DNA from: Candolleomyces eurysporus
Lineage: Eukaryota; Basidiomycota; Agaricomycetes; Agaricales; Psathyrellaceae
DNA length: 64,000 bases
Direction: 5' to 3'
Assembly: GCA_027579435.1 (NCBI GenBank)
Contig: JANBPK010000944.1
Location: 18,905-82,904 of the forward strand
Part shown: piece after piece, positions 9,528 through 23,879 of the stretch
Numbering within the stretch: the first letter of the stretch is position 1
How the letters are laid out: every line of letters begins with the position of its first letter
Position numbers and translations under genes: made by a program
The notes under the pieces: generated by a model
Seen by the model: only the letters and a program-made list of their open reading frames with translations
What the model was told of the DNA's origin: nothing
Databases searched by the model: none

Positions 9528-10976
9528 TGTTCCAACGTCCTGTCATTTTCACTATCCATTGGTTCTGTAGAGGGATTGTAGTTCAATTTACTTGATGTAA
9601 AGTTCGACATGCAATGCAACCTACTTTTACCGCTATCTCTGAAATCATACGTGAACCTTACTTCACAATTTCCCGATGAAACGCCAGTACCACCCTCTAA
9701 ATTATAATTTGAGAGTCTGGCGGGAGTGTACTAATTGCGCGAAAAAACTAGACAGAGTCAGACGACATCCTCCTGAGCAGCAGATCAATCACCTCAATTT
9801 GTGGTGAATTCCAGACCGAGTTGCGCTCCAAGGAGCGCGTAAGTCATACGTTCCGCCAGTAGAGACTTTCTTTACTTCCTTGGGCTCGGGGATCATGCTC
9901 TGGAGTGTCCAATAGCCGTGAAAACGGCACAGCGGGAAGAAACGACACGCAGTATCACGATAAACAAAGGCTCCACAAACGGGTTTTCCCTCTCCGGATC
10001 AGGTGCCACTGCTGTGTGAAGAGATTGTTAATTAGGCCGAGTGGTTTCCCAGATGAAAGAAGTTACCAATGACTCTTCGATCACTCAAGAGCTTATCATT
10101 CGTAGCCTCCCCGATGGTTCTCTGACCCCGTTAATGTTGAGTCCGGACTCCGGACCCCTCCAGCCATATGACAATGCGTGGCCGATGGGGTCGTACACTT
10201 GTATCCGAAGAAATTTGCGATCGATTCTCCGGGACAGAGAGCCAATCCTCGAGAACTATTAATATGATTGAGACCTCGGTAAGTCCTGAAACCTGCGAGG
10301 GCATTTTCCGGAAACATCTTGGCAACTTTTCGGGCCTGCGACCGCGAAAAAAAAAAACAGCTCATGGACATAATTAGAGGGTAGGTCTGAGTAATGTTCG
10401 GACATCTGGAGTCCAGAAAGAGGACAAAATGCCACTCACGTTCTGGCACCGAAGCCCATCTTTTGCTCAGACGCCAGAATGGCGACACGGACCGCTCGAG
10501 ACCTGGCTGCTGCAAGGGAACAGCGACTTCCAAAGCGTCGTGAGGCGCGCGGTGGGACGGGAAGTAACTGGAAAACGAGATGCAAAATTAGCGCAGAAGA
10601 GAGTGGAAATTACCTTTCGCAAGGACTGGGTTGACAGTTTATATCAACTGTTATCGGAGGTGTAGTACGTGATTTCGATTGTTTGTGATTCGAATAAATA
10701 CATATGATGCCCATGAGCGTAGCGAAGTGAGGCTCTTCTCATACAAGTCAGAGATCTACCTATATCCTCGAAGCTTTAACAATATACCGTTCCTGCCCAC
10801 GCACTGTGCATTATCCGCTCAGAGTAAGCCTGTCCGAATACAACTCGAATTACACGAGGCTATGTACACTAACACTCTAAAACACAACAATTGTTTCTGG
10901 TTTCCTGTCCTTCCTCTTCCTCCTAATCACATACGAATACACCGTACGCACATGTCCAATGACGTATTGCAGTCCA
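9528..10976. other. Spacer between FunK1 and ACH1 3' ends
   Basis: This is the tail-to-tail intergenic region. Positions 9528-9655 match the flank of the kinase remnant at 1254-1386, and 10750-10976 match 1396-2632. The roughly 1.1 kb between them is absent from the first tandem copy. It holds the conserved block at 10030-10520. I see no convincing gene; short open frames here lack homology or splice context. Confidence 0.6.
10030..10520 (+). repeat. Conserved spacer block shared with inverted copy at 34850-35290
   Basis: The plus strand here aligns with the minus strand of 35290-34850 over several blocks: CAGCCATATGACAAT, CTTGTATCCGA, GATCGATTCTCCGGGA, TTCGGACAT, GACAAAATGCCAC and GGCACCGAAGC. 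One frame reads LQPYDN..PMG.Y.CIR..L.SILRDR..ILE in both copies, but the second copy has a stop inside it, so coding is doubtful. It lies between the FunK1 and ACH1 ends in both places. Confidence 0.6.
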
Positions 10977-13603
<2,627 letters not shown>

Positions 13604-14715
13604 CGTCTCGCGTGTCCGTCGTCAACCAGGGGGGATCGCTACCGCTGAGAGTGGGGATGTGGGGATGGGAAGAGAAGAATAGGCGGGGCAGCTTTAAAGA
13701 AGGTGGAATCCATGCCGAGGCATGTCAGAGCGGTTCAAACATGGCCCAACCGTCGCCCATGATGTAATGTTTGCCTGCCGACGATCCGTTTCCCAGACGT
13801 TTGATGCGCTGCCCGTCGGGGTGGCTGTGAGCAACACCTTCTCACAGTGCGAACCTCCACCTTAGCCACGACCACGATCGTCCTTCGGACGTTCTAACGA
13901 TGGGAACTCCATAACCGTTTGCGGATCCCTTCTCTCTGTGCTTCTTACTGCTCATGTGGTTCCTTTGCCTCAAGTTGGAAACGATACTGCGTCGAATCCG
14001 CATGATACCACCCATCTCTCTTGACGAAATCTTACCAAAACACTCGATACGGATTTACTCGAGGATGGACCATGGTGCGAGCGCCACGGACACGCTTTCT
14101 CACAGAACCGCACCGTCCAGTCCGCTAGTCGCGAATTACAACAATTTCGCTCTGTTTCGGGGTGTTTTGACACCACGGGTTCCACTCCCCAGGAGCCCTG
14201 CCTCCTCCTCTTACCAAACTCTCCTTTTCTCAACACCATATAGTAGGCTGAAGATGGTCTCTTGCCCCATAATCCTCCGATATAGAGTTCAGAATCGCCA
14301 TAAGTGAACGGTCCGTGCTTCTTCTACCAGTTAATTCCATTAGGCTAACCAACTCCTCTGATTCTTCGACATCATTGGTTCAGAAAAGAGAAGCGTCCTC
14401 TCTCGCCCCGCATTTGATCCATTCGTCGGGTGCTATGAATTGTGGTCTGGTGTTCTATCAGACTTGATCACAATGGAGGATACCTGCATGTATCCACCTA
14501 TACGTTAACGGGTTGGCCCAGACATATAAGTATTCGGGGCCGGCTTCTTAGCAGTGGTCTTCTTCTTCCTCCTCCTACCTGCATTCATTCCCGGCGCTCT
14601 CCTACAAATTGGGAACCCAATTTGTCCGAGATTTCTTACTTCCCATCGGCCCCCCACCTTTCTCTCTCTCTCTCTCTCACCTCTCTCCCATTACGGTTGA
14701 GGGTTCCCAGCCACG
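13604..14715. other. Intergenic region between ACH1 and MFS genes
   Basis: This region separates divergent genes. It contains a CT-rich tract (about 14661-14690) close upstream of the MFS start, common in fungal promoters. Small open frames (e.g. 13954-14307) have no recognisable content, and I see no gene. Confidence 0.5.
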
Positions 14716-17388
14716 ATGCAAAACCCAAATAGTCCTGACCCCGAGGCACAGCAAGTACACGACACGAAGGAGAAAAACGGAACCGTCGTCGCCGACGNAA
14801 AAAATCGAGATCGGATCCTCAGGAGGCGGAAGCCCGACCCCANGTCTCCAAGGATGTGGATTTCGAGCAAGAGATAGATCCCGTCGCCGAAGCCCGCCTA
14901 CTCCGAAAGTTGGACTGGATCTTGCTGCCCATGTTCACCGCAATCTGTGCGTTTTTTCCATCTTCTGGAACGTCGTTACTTTGTATATGCTAATTTCCGA
15001 CTGCAGATTGCTGTAACTTCATAGATCGGACTAATATAGGTTTGTTTATCTTCTTCGTCCATCGGTCTTCATACTGACGACGACATTTACTCCTAGGCAA
15101 CGCCCGCGTCGCTGGCCTTGAAGCCGACCTGGGTATGGAAGGAGCGGACCTCAACGTCGCTTTAACGGTGTTTTACGTCTGCGTACGTCCCCCGTCCCTG
15201 CTCGTTCCTCCCTCATTCGCATTCTTATGCACGTGCATTAATAGTACATTCTCTCGGACATCCCTTCAAACTTATTGCTCAAACGCTTCGGCTCCCCGTG
15301 GCTCGCCTTCCTCGTTGTAGGCTTTGGCTTGGTATCCGTATGCTCGGCGTTTCTGCACAATTATAGGGGGCTGATCGCTACCCGTGTATTTTTGGGATTG
15401 ACGGAGGGTGGGACGCTGGTGAGTTATTCAGTTGCCCTTGCCTTCTTTTTAGCTCAGCTCGCTACTGGAGCAAGCTATTCGATTCGGGTTTTTGTTGTAT
15501 TCAGTTTAGGCTTTTCTTTTCTTTTTCGATTTTCGTTTGAATCATCCTTCATCATCCCGTTTTCAAACCCGTCAATATTTACGCTTACTCTCTCGTTCTC
15601 GGCGGGGTGACTCTCCTGTAGTCGGCCTTGGTTTATATCATCTCGAGGGTACGCACACGAGCCTAACTCCCCTTCTCTCGATATACACTGACCACTTGAC
15701 TTTCCATTGCAGTATTATCGACGACAAGAACTCATCACACGAGTGGGCATATTCTTTGGTTTGGGTCCGAGCATTTCGGGTGCATGTACGTCTGTCTGAC
15801 TTCAACTTCTCCCTTCACGCACTCCCTCTATCTCGTCTCTTGGTTCCAGATTTGTGAAATGACGACGCCGCTGACTCTCTCTCATTCCCCTGCTGGTTAA
15901 TGTGTCCATACACTACGCGTATCCAGTCGGAGGGCTTTTAGCTTCCGGCCTACTCAGGCTCCCTGACATGGGGAGAGTCAAGACTTGGCGAAAGGTGTGT
16001 CTACTCGTCGCTCTTCTTATCCTTTCTTCCTTCTCTCCTCACAACACACCAACTCCTTACTTACTCCCATTCTTTCTCAACTTGTATAACACATCCATCC
16101 AGATCTTCTTAATCGAAGGCGTTATTACAACCCTCTTTGGCATCCTCCTCTTCTTTATCCTTCCCGACGACCCTATCAAGTCGCGGTTGCTCTCACCGGA
16201 GGAGAGGCGGATGGTGATTGCCAGGAAGAATCGAGATGATGCTCATTTGGCGAGCCGTGGCGGGCAGCCCGAGAAGACGACGTGGAAGTTGATTTGGAGG
16301 TCGTTTAGTTTCACCGTGCGTTCCATCTATCTATTTCATCAATTGGGTTTGAGCAGTGGACTGACTGACAAGACCTACATGCGAACGAACGAAACGTATA
16401 GACCGTCGCGTGCACACTAGGCTTCATCATGATCAACATGTCGTTCCAGGGCCTAAGCTTGTTCCTCCCATCCGTCATCCGATCTCGTGCGTTTTTCTCT
16501 TCTTCAGCTCTTCCTGCCTCACTAACCGCTTACTTTATTTTAATTTTAGTCGGGAGATACTGTAAGCACCCCTTCTCTCGACTCAAACTTCCAATACTTA
16601 CTCTCGTTTATAGCAACGGTTGAGATCCAACTCCGGACAGTCCCGCCCTACCTCGCGAGCGCCGTCTGGGCCGTCGCCACCGCCTTCCTGAGCTCTAGAA
16701 TTCGGATGCGCTGGTTACCCCTCCTCTATAACACCCTCCTTGGAGTTGTCGGCTACGCCATCTCGGTCTCGACGCAGAACTCGCAGGCTAGGTGAGCGAG
16801 CTTCAGTCTCCCATCCATCGCCTGGTTAAAAATGGGATGCTGATATCAGTTTTTAGATACGCAGCGTGCTTTTTGATCATCATCGCTGGCGGTATCGTTG
16901 GGCCCATGGTACGTCCATCTATCTCCTCCTTCCTGCGCCTTCCTCATAGGCAACCTATTTTCTACGCTTGGTGTATACAGCTCGTCATCTGGGGAACGGA
17001 CAACGCCGCTCCAGATACGATGCGCGCTGTCGTATCGGGCGCTATACCCGGTATTGGCGCTATAGGCGCAGTCATGGCGTACGTGCAGTCTCCCCTCTAT
17101 CCCTTACTCACCCACTCAACTCACGCACACTCTCTGCCGACCGACGATAAACTCAATAGTGTATGGACCTACCTCCCCTCCGACGCCCCCAACTACCGCA
17201 AAGGCAACCTCGGAAATTTGGGCACCATGTCCACATTGTGCGTCATCATCTGCACGATGGCTGTCTACATCAAGGTGGAGAACGCGAAGAGGGCCAAGGG
17301 CGGGAGAGATTATAGGCTAGAGGGCAAGACGGAGGAGGAATTGAGGAATCTGGGGTACAGGCATCCAGAGTTCCGGTACCAAATCTGA
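14716..17388 (+). CDS. MFS transporter, Dal5/allantoate-permease-like (anion:cation symporter type)
   Basis: A major facilitator membrane protein interrupted by about nine introns. The ATG at 14716 starts a hydrophilic N-terminus (MQNPNSPDPEAQQVHDTKEK). ARLLRKLDWILLPMFTAIYCCNFIDRTN then opens TM1, followed by GNARVAGLEADLGM.GADLN, typical of the Dal5-like ACS branch. Later exons give VFLGLTEGGT, the central loop FFILPDDPIKSRLLSPEERRMVIAR, EIQLRTVPPYLASAVWA, VIWGTDNAAPDTMRAVVSGA and the C-terminus EGKTEEELRNLGYRHPEFRYQI. Members carry small organic anions, allantoate, nicotinate and similar; the substrate is not readable here. Two 'n' characters (14798, 14843) in exon 1 disturb the frame and probably reflect miscounted A and C runs. 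A paralogue lies at 42751-45236. Confidence 0.88.
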
Positions 17389-20300
17389 TTCGAGTTTAGA
17401 TCGGTGGTGGTGTTGAGCTGAGCTGAGCTGAGACGGGTTGGGGCAGGGTGGAGCTCGGAATCGCTGTGCTCAGAGGGAAATGAATGAATGGCCGGATGGA
17501 TGGATGAATACCCATGTTCAATCCATTCCATTCCATTCCGGATTGAAGCGAGCGGGTCGGTGGGTGGGTTGGAGCAGCCGAGCCGCTCGCTCCCTCGGAA
17601 ACAGTCGAATGAAATGAATAGCTTGGAGTGGAGATAGGTTATGTGTACAATATATGTACGATAAGGCGTTTGGTTACCGTTAATGTGCGAACAAGTAAGA
17701 CTTGGGCGACACCAAGAATATCATGGCGAATCCAAGGAATCGATGTGTACGTATACTCCAGCTGTTATCTTTCGATGACGATGTTCGGGAGGGCATGCAC
17801 CTGTTCTTATGTACTTCGCTCCCCGTGCTTGGCTCATTTGACAGTACCCGAAGGAAAAGATAAGGCCGCACCCAATACAAATGCGGGTTGGGTCCGTAGT
17901 GTATGGAAGATGCATACCTGCTGTCTAGGAGGCGAGCACGTCGTTCCACCATATCTTGGCAGAACACCAGCGTGGAAAAGATCAGCAGGGGCTCGAGATA
18001 AAGAATATGAATATGAATTTAGATATCTGGGGTAACCCCAGTCTCCCGAAGTGCGGCTTTCATGCTGTTTCGTCTTGTCATTTTACATAGCAGTTCTCAT
18101 GGCACACGAGGACGGTCTATGAAAGACGGCACATGAAGACGCCATAGCACACAAGTCCTGGTGGTTATTACTCAATAGACGGACGACCTGAGAACGACTC
18201 ATGCGCAGTGTCCATATGTACAAGGATCAGCAGCGTGTTGGCGGGTGGGTCCTAGCTAATCTGACATTTAGCCTCGTGCTCCTTGAGGTGATAGGCAACA
18301 AGGTTTACGCTACTTATAAGTCAAAGTGGGCTGTACAGCAGGTGGCATCATCGCATGTGTGGGTCAGAGTTCGAGGAACGATACGAAACGGAAGGAGATC
18401 ACACATGCCAAGCCTGAAGATAAGGACCTGAGCACGCCAGGCCGGGTGATATAAGCACAATTGGGGAGTCCGGATCATCCGGCCTCCGTGCCACAGGGCC
18501 GGTTGAGCGGGCGCCTGCGGACGCGCGCTAAATCCACTGTGTGGTCAGTGCGAGAGAGCAACGTTTCCGGCCACGTTCCGATAAACTTCGAGTGCGTTCC
18601 GAGCTTATCGTGCTCGTTAGTCACTGTCTTCTTCGACCTTGTGTGGTGGCGTTAACGCCGCGTTGATCTCGGGCCGACATCGAGAAGCGGCGTCGCAGAT
18701 TGAACAATTCCGTTCGAGCGTACGGGGAAGCCTGATAGAAATTTGTCTCCGTTACTCTCGCAGACTCAAGACACACAAAAGGTGAGAGAGTATCATACGG
18801 CGAGGATGTCAGGTAGTGACACGGTCTCCACTTAATGGGATTGTGTGAATCCTTCATACTTTGTGGCTGCCTAACTTCCGAGATTTACCTTAAATGCGAC
18901 TCTAAAATTTATCAGAGTTATGACCCGTAATTCGGTTGATGGAATGTAGATCAGAAGCGTCGGTACGTCAGTACGCAATTAAAGTAGCGATACGCATTTT
19001 TCGTATCAACGAAGGGCAGAAGGGAGGCCGTCGATGGCCAATGATCGGGGCAAAAGATTAAATGGGATCGATATATCACAAAGCACAAGAACGCGGCGAC
19101 AGCATGAATGGGACACAACGGAGATGTCGGCGGCGTACTTGCCGTCTCGAGGAATCATATTTGCCGATACAACGATGAGCGGTCTTTCATAAGACTGACT
19201 GACGGACATCCCAGCGCGTGTTCAATGATCATGAACGAATTCGTTGTTCTCGATTGTATGAATGTGCACATGTTAGATAACGGATAACAAACCCTGTCAA
19301 ACTCCAATACAATCGAATGCAGACTTCATACAAGTGTGGAAGCCAGTTCACTTGCGTGAAAAACATGCGTTCATTTCAAATTGCATCTGGACTCGAGTGT
19401 GAAGAACTCGACCCACAGGCACCTCTTTTCTTTCCGGTAGCAAAGATGCTACGACTTTCCGTAAAGGCTTCTCAACTGTCACCGTGCAATGCCCCTGAAA
19501 CCTTAAGTCAAATATGGGAGAAGGTGGACCAGGTAGGACCTATTCTTAGGGCTAACTTCGTAGCGGCGGAGTTTACTCCCTCACTCTCACCCGAGCAAGT
19601 GCAAGAATCGTATAGTGGAGAATGAGAGTGCGTCAGTGTTCGGTCTCATCTCGGCATGCTTTGACAGTATTAATACGACGTCTTAGGCTGGACATCTGAT
19701 AAATGACTTATCCTGAGCTGCGAATTGGATCCACTCGGAAATACCTCACCGCGAGATGTCAAAGAGGACATCTTGGCTACCGTTCTGCATGGCATAAATA
19801 GCCCGTTACGTTGAAGTGATAGCTAAGAGACGCGAACAGACGGCTCACAGATAGAAGCCACGCCTTCTAGTTCGTTCAGGCTGGAGCCGAGGCCGTTGGG
19901 TTTCTAGAGGAACGGTTGAGGAAACCAACCCTGGGTGAATGCGAAGCAGCACCGAAGAGGATATGTTCAATTCCACGGTATACGAGAGCAACGAGGTCCA
20001 TTCAAACTCCCTCGGGCGAGAACAAGGACGAGATGACGTTGATCGTCGTTTATGACAGTGGGGAGTACCTGGTCCTCGTCACAACTTCTCTGACTCGGTG
20101 CTTTGTTCCCCCGTGGTGGAGCGCGATTACGACCACCGTCGAGATAGCGTGGAATATGGAAGAAGACGTCAGAAGCGGGAGAACGCCATGGAAGCAAGCT
20201 GGTCACCCTGTGCGCTGACTTCCGATAAGACGATTCTGGAGAAGAGTACCGAACAGACTACACCGGGCCAATCACAGATGAGCGGAAGCATCGGCACCAG

Positions 20301-20757
20301 AGCGCCCGATCTGGAGGCCCGGTCGGCACTTCGGCTTTCTGTCGGTGCTTACCAAAAGGGGCTGATTGCGGGGAGGGTTCCACCCGGATCAACCATGGGT
20401 TTCCCCAGGTCAGTGAGCTGGCGGAACGAAATTTGGGCTGTGTGACCTCCATGTCCCCGTACGTCCCCATTTGAATGCCCATTAGGTCGCTGAAGGTGTC
20501 ATAGATAAGTCGCCAGGACGTCACGAAGTAAAAGGGCCGGCGCAATGCATTTCGAACGTTGGCATGTCCTTATCAGCGAACCGCTGAATTGACCGCAGTT
20601 GCGTGCGAGCGCCTGATAAGGACCAAAACGCGTTGTATACTCCCACAACGATAAGGCTTTTCTTAGCCAGCATAATTAGACGTGGCCAGGTTTGTTTCCG
20701 CTTCCATAGCTTATGGTAACTGGGACCCAATCTTTCTCCTCCTCCAGCAGGTAGCCA
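17389..20757. other. Gene-poor stretch
   Basis: Starts with a repeated GGATGGATGGATGAATAC-like tract (about 17490-17515) and GAGCTGAGCTGAGCTGAG (about 17414-17432), both simple repeats after the MFS stop. The longest frames (17628-18035, 19317-19625, 19916-20218, and 20258-20545 on the minus strand) show no domain, signal peptide or splice pattern I recognise. I cannot support a gene. Confidence 0.4.
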
Positions 20758-22194
20758 ATGTCCAACCCAGAAGGGAGAGTGTACGAGGATGAGATGCGGG
20801 AGGGTGGCGAGTTGACTCGAGTACGTCCTTGCTGTGGCTTCTCAATTGTAGCTGACCTTCTCGCAGCATGAGGTCATGTACCTCCAGAACCTCTCTCGTG
20901 CGGACCTCATTGCCCTCATCGAGGACGAGAGGAGAAACCACCACCCCAGGTCAAGCTCGAGCAGCATACGTGACGACGATAAGGACACCTTGATCGACTC
21001 GTTGAGATACCAACTGGAAGAATCCGAGCGCCGGAATCGAGAGCTCCAGGCCGTCATTCGTAAACTGCAGACCGATCTCGACAGCCGACGACATGGTTCA
21101 AATTTCTCCCCTCGACTCAATCCTCTCGTACAACGCCGAGGCCGGACGCCCGGAAGCTCCATGTCGAGTGGCTTCAGTAGTCTGAACCTTACCCCCATCG
21201 ACACCCGGACATCAGTCGCCACTGCCAACTCTACCGACATGGAAATGGAGGCTATTGGCAAGCTCCACACCTTAAACAGCACGATCGTCGCCACGGCGCA
21301 GCAGTCTCAGCAAGCGGATACGATACAATGACCTTCTTTTGACCATCCCCGACCGGAAGACCATTGAAGGCGTCCAACACTCATTTATCCGGGCAACCTG
21401 GCTCGTCGGGGACCGAGTCGCCAACGCCCTCTACACACAACCCTTACCTAAGAACGCCGCCGACCGCGACCCACCCATTCTCCTCACACAAATTGTGTTC
21501 GAGGCCGTCTTCGCTAAATGGGCGGCCATCATTCTTGGCTACACCGACGAAGTAATAGAAAATGCTGGTATGTTCTCCCATCATTTTCGCTGTCAAGGCT
21601 TGTCATTAACGCACAGCGGTAGGGGATGATGCCACGCCTTGGCAACAGGCCATGCGCGAACTCGAAAATACACCCTCCAACAGCGACAAATGGTTCGCCA
21701 GCATCATGAGCTGTATACACGACGTTATGATGATAGCTGGATGGTCATTTAAGAAAACAAGTACCTCGGATTCAAAAATACCCCTCTCCCCCGTCATATC
21801 CGCAATCCAAGGGACTCAAAAGGCTCTCGAAGACATCTCCTCCCTGGCGTACAACGTTTCCGTCTACGTCGTCAAGCCAGGTTCCATATTCAACCCCATG
21901 CCTGATATGATGACAGACGCTTTCGCCTCCGGGAAGCGATCGATCTTCGGGCTCAAGAAAAGACCCAGTACGAGTGATCGGGTTGTAGCAACAACTGGCC
22001 TCGGGCTGATCTCTGGCGTTGAACGACTGGCTCCCCGGGCTCCACCGTTGTCGCCGCCCCGTATCGTGCTCGAGCGCACATTCCTCGACGCCTTCTCCAG
22101 CAGTCCAGACTTAGAGGAACAACCGGTCCGCATTAGGGTTGGCGGTGGACGCTCAGCTGCCATCGCGCCCGTCAAGGTTCGTGTTGGTGGCTGA
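20758..22194 (+). CDS. Coiled-coil protein of unknown function
   Basis: Exon 1 (20758-20820, MSNPEGRVYEDEMREGGELTR) is followed by a 46-nt intron (GTACGT...CGCAG) and exon 2 from 20867. That exon encodes LSRADLIALIEDER and a heptad-like coiled coil (LIDSLRYQLEESERRNRELQ) with a Ser-rich linker. A later frame gives IPDRKTIEGVQHSFIRATWL and FEAVFAKWAAIILGY. After an intron near 21568-21620, the last exon has WQQAMRELENTP, an Ala/Ser region, ERLAPRAPPLSPPR and the stop at 22192-22194. Between exon 2 and the IPDRK frame the reading frame shifts at about 21315-21330, at a repeated GATAC word. This is either an unseen intron, a sequencing slip or a real frameshift. No known domain recognised. Confidence 0.65.
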
Positions 22195-23586
22195 GTCCTT
22201 TTTTGGCCCGTTGCTAAGCCAATATCATTCTATCCATCCTATCTATCTATCACACCCGTCCCATTCGTTTTGTGACCACACCCACATTCATATTCACACA
22301 TCCTTCGCTTTTTGCGGAACGGACGGGACGACGGACTTTATGTTCCTATCGTGCCTGCTTTCGTCTTTTTCTGTGTTCCGTTGTATATCTATCTATTGCC
22401 TTCCTTTTTTCGTTCTTTTGTGTTTCGCTCGCTCACTCGCTTTCGTCTCAGGTACCGTTTGGTGTTACCCGGCATTCCCATATTATATTGTACGAGTAGT
22501 AAACTGGTTTAATTTTTCACACTGCTGACACTCCTTTTTGTTGCTGCGGCCCTTTCTTGTATGTATCTCATATAATAGATAAGCACGTAGGGAGAACACG
22601 ACGACTCACGTTCGCGGATACGACGATTATGAGGAGACTCAGAACTCCCCTAAGAAATTCGAAAAACTTATTATACTTTCAGCGCCTGTTTCTCTCTCTA
22701 CCTCGAACGGCGGCGTGACTTAGAACGGACATCGCAGAGTGACAGAGACCTTTCAATAAGGGATATTCAATAGTGGAAAAGGCCCGTCGCCGTCTTATCT
22801 CGCTCCATATCTTCACCTTTCACTGAGCTATTCAGTTCCGATGACTGATCCCCTTGGGAGGGCGCTGATCAGTGATCAAACGTGAGGCCCCGCCTCAATC
22901 TCAAAGGACTGAGATGTCGCCATTGGGAACATCACCCCTGGCTCAACACATGCTTATGTACATTGAATTGATAGAGGGCGCTGCGGGACCGAGAAGGTTC
23001 TTAACGTTCCCTCGCTCCCCCTCCTTTCCTCGTCCCATGTGATNCCCCCCTCCGGAGGTTTTATCGAACAGGCACAATGCTAACACATATGTAGACCCAA
23101 TGTAGACCCGTGCCAGTCGTACGGCCGCCAGTGGAGCATCGATATACAGTCTGACGTCGACGTCGTCGTCAATGGAGAGGCCTAAGCATTTTGGATGACA
23201 ATGTCTGGAAAGACAGGTGCCTAGATAGGCAGATGGTGGCGCAGGACTCGGAAACGAGCGGCTAAGTCGGCGGAGAGGTTTGAGAAAGAGAGATTATGTT
23301 AAATTCGATATACTAGAAAAGAATGTATAATGCAGAACACTAAACGGGCGGGTAAGGCGAGCGACGATGAAAAGGAAAGAGCGTAGAGTTGAATTTGGAC
23401 AGCTTCGTTGAACTGATTGGGTGGTCGAGAGACAACAAGGGGGAACCATAAGCCCTCCGTGTATCAGGTCGTCGAACCTTCTTTGATCTTCGCCATTAGC
23501 GTTGAACCGTGGCTGCGGAAGAGTCAAAAAAAATCTTACAGCCAGGGGTATAAGGAATGATCCAACGTTCTACCGGGCGAACAATT
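22195..23586. other. Intergenic, pyrimidine-rich then featureless
   Basis: 22200-22500 is CT-rich 3'-flanking DNA with short ATCTATCTAT-like tracts. The rest contains one 'n' (23044) before a C run and no convincing frame. 23300-23586 is likely the 3'-UTR side of the peptide gene on the minus strand. Confidence 0.4.
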
Positions 23587-23879
23587 TCACCAGCATGGTG
23601 CTCCGCCAGGTCGAGTGCAGGGGCTTGCCTGAATGGTTCGAAAAAGCAAGTCAATAAATGATACCAAGAGTCGAGAGAGAGTATGCCGTTTACATCTGCA
23701 GAGGCATCTCGAGCGGCGACATCGGAGCTGGAGAGCTCGATGGGGGTGGCGGAAACTTGGAGCCCTGATTACCGACACAAAGTTGAGGCAGGACTGAGCT
23801 AGAAGGGATGCAGTAACCTAGACTTACCACTACCGACGAGGGCGACAGCGAGGAAAGCAAAGAATTTGGCAAACTCCAT
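23587..23879 (-). CDS. Small secreted peptide precursor with alpha-factor-like tail (copy 1)
   Basis: Three exons: 23828-23879, 23694-23764 and 23587-23628, with GT...AG introns of 63 and 65 nt. Intron 1 is phase 1 after codon 17 and intron 2 is phase 0. The 54-residue product starts MEFAKFFAFLAVALVGSG, a hydrophobic signal peptide, with likely cleavage after VSA. A short pro-region follows, then VAARDASAD, and the tail SPCTRPGGAPCW ends at the stop codon. The layout (signal peptide, acidic-alanine spacer, Cys-x-Arg-Pro-Gly...Cys-Trp tail) is like ascomycete alpha-type pheromone precursors, except that there is one tail and no Lys-Arg Kex2 site. The second gene at 25585-25852 has the same structure. 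A function as a secreted signal is inference. The gene model rests on conserved splice structure. Confidence 0.7.

Noticed and set aside
10096..10533. A 145-codon minus-strand gene in the FunK1-ACH1 spacer
   Set aside because: The frame is not preserved in the homologous block at 34850-35290 and has no domain or splice context.
17400..17530. Simple repeats (GAGCT, GGAT) as a minisatellite or CRISPR-like array
   Set aside because: Short, uninterrupted low-complexity tracts without spacers, in a eukaryotic genome.
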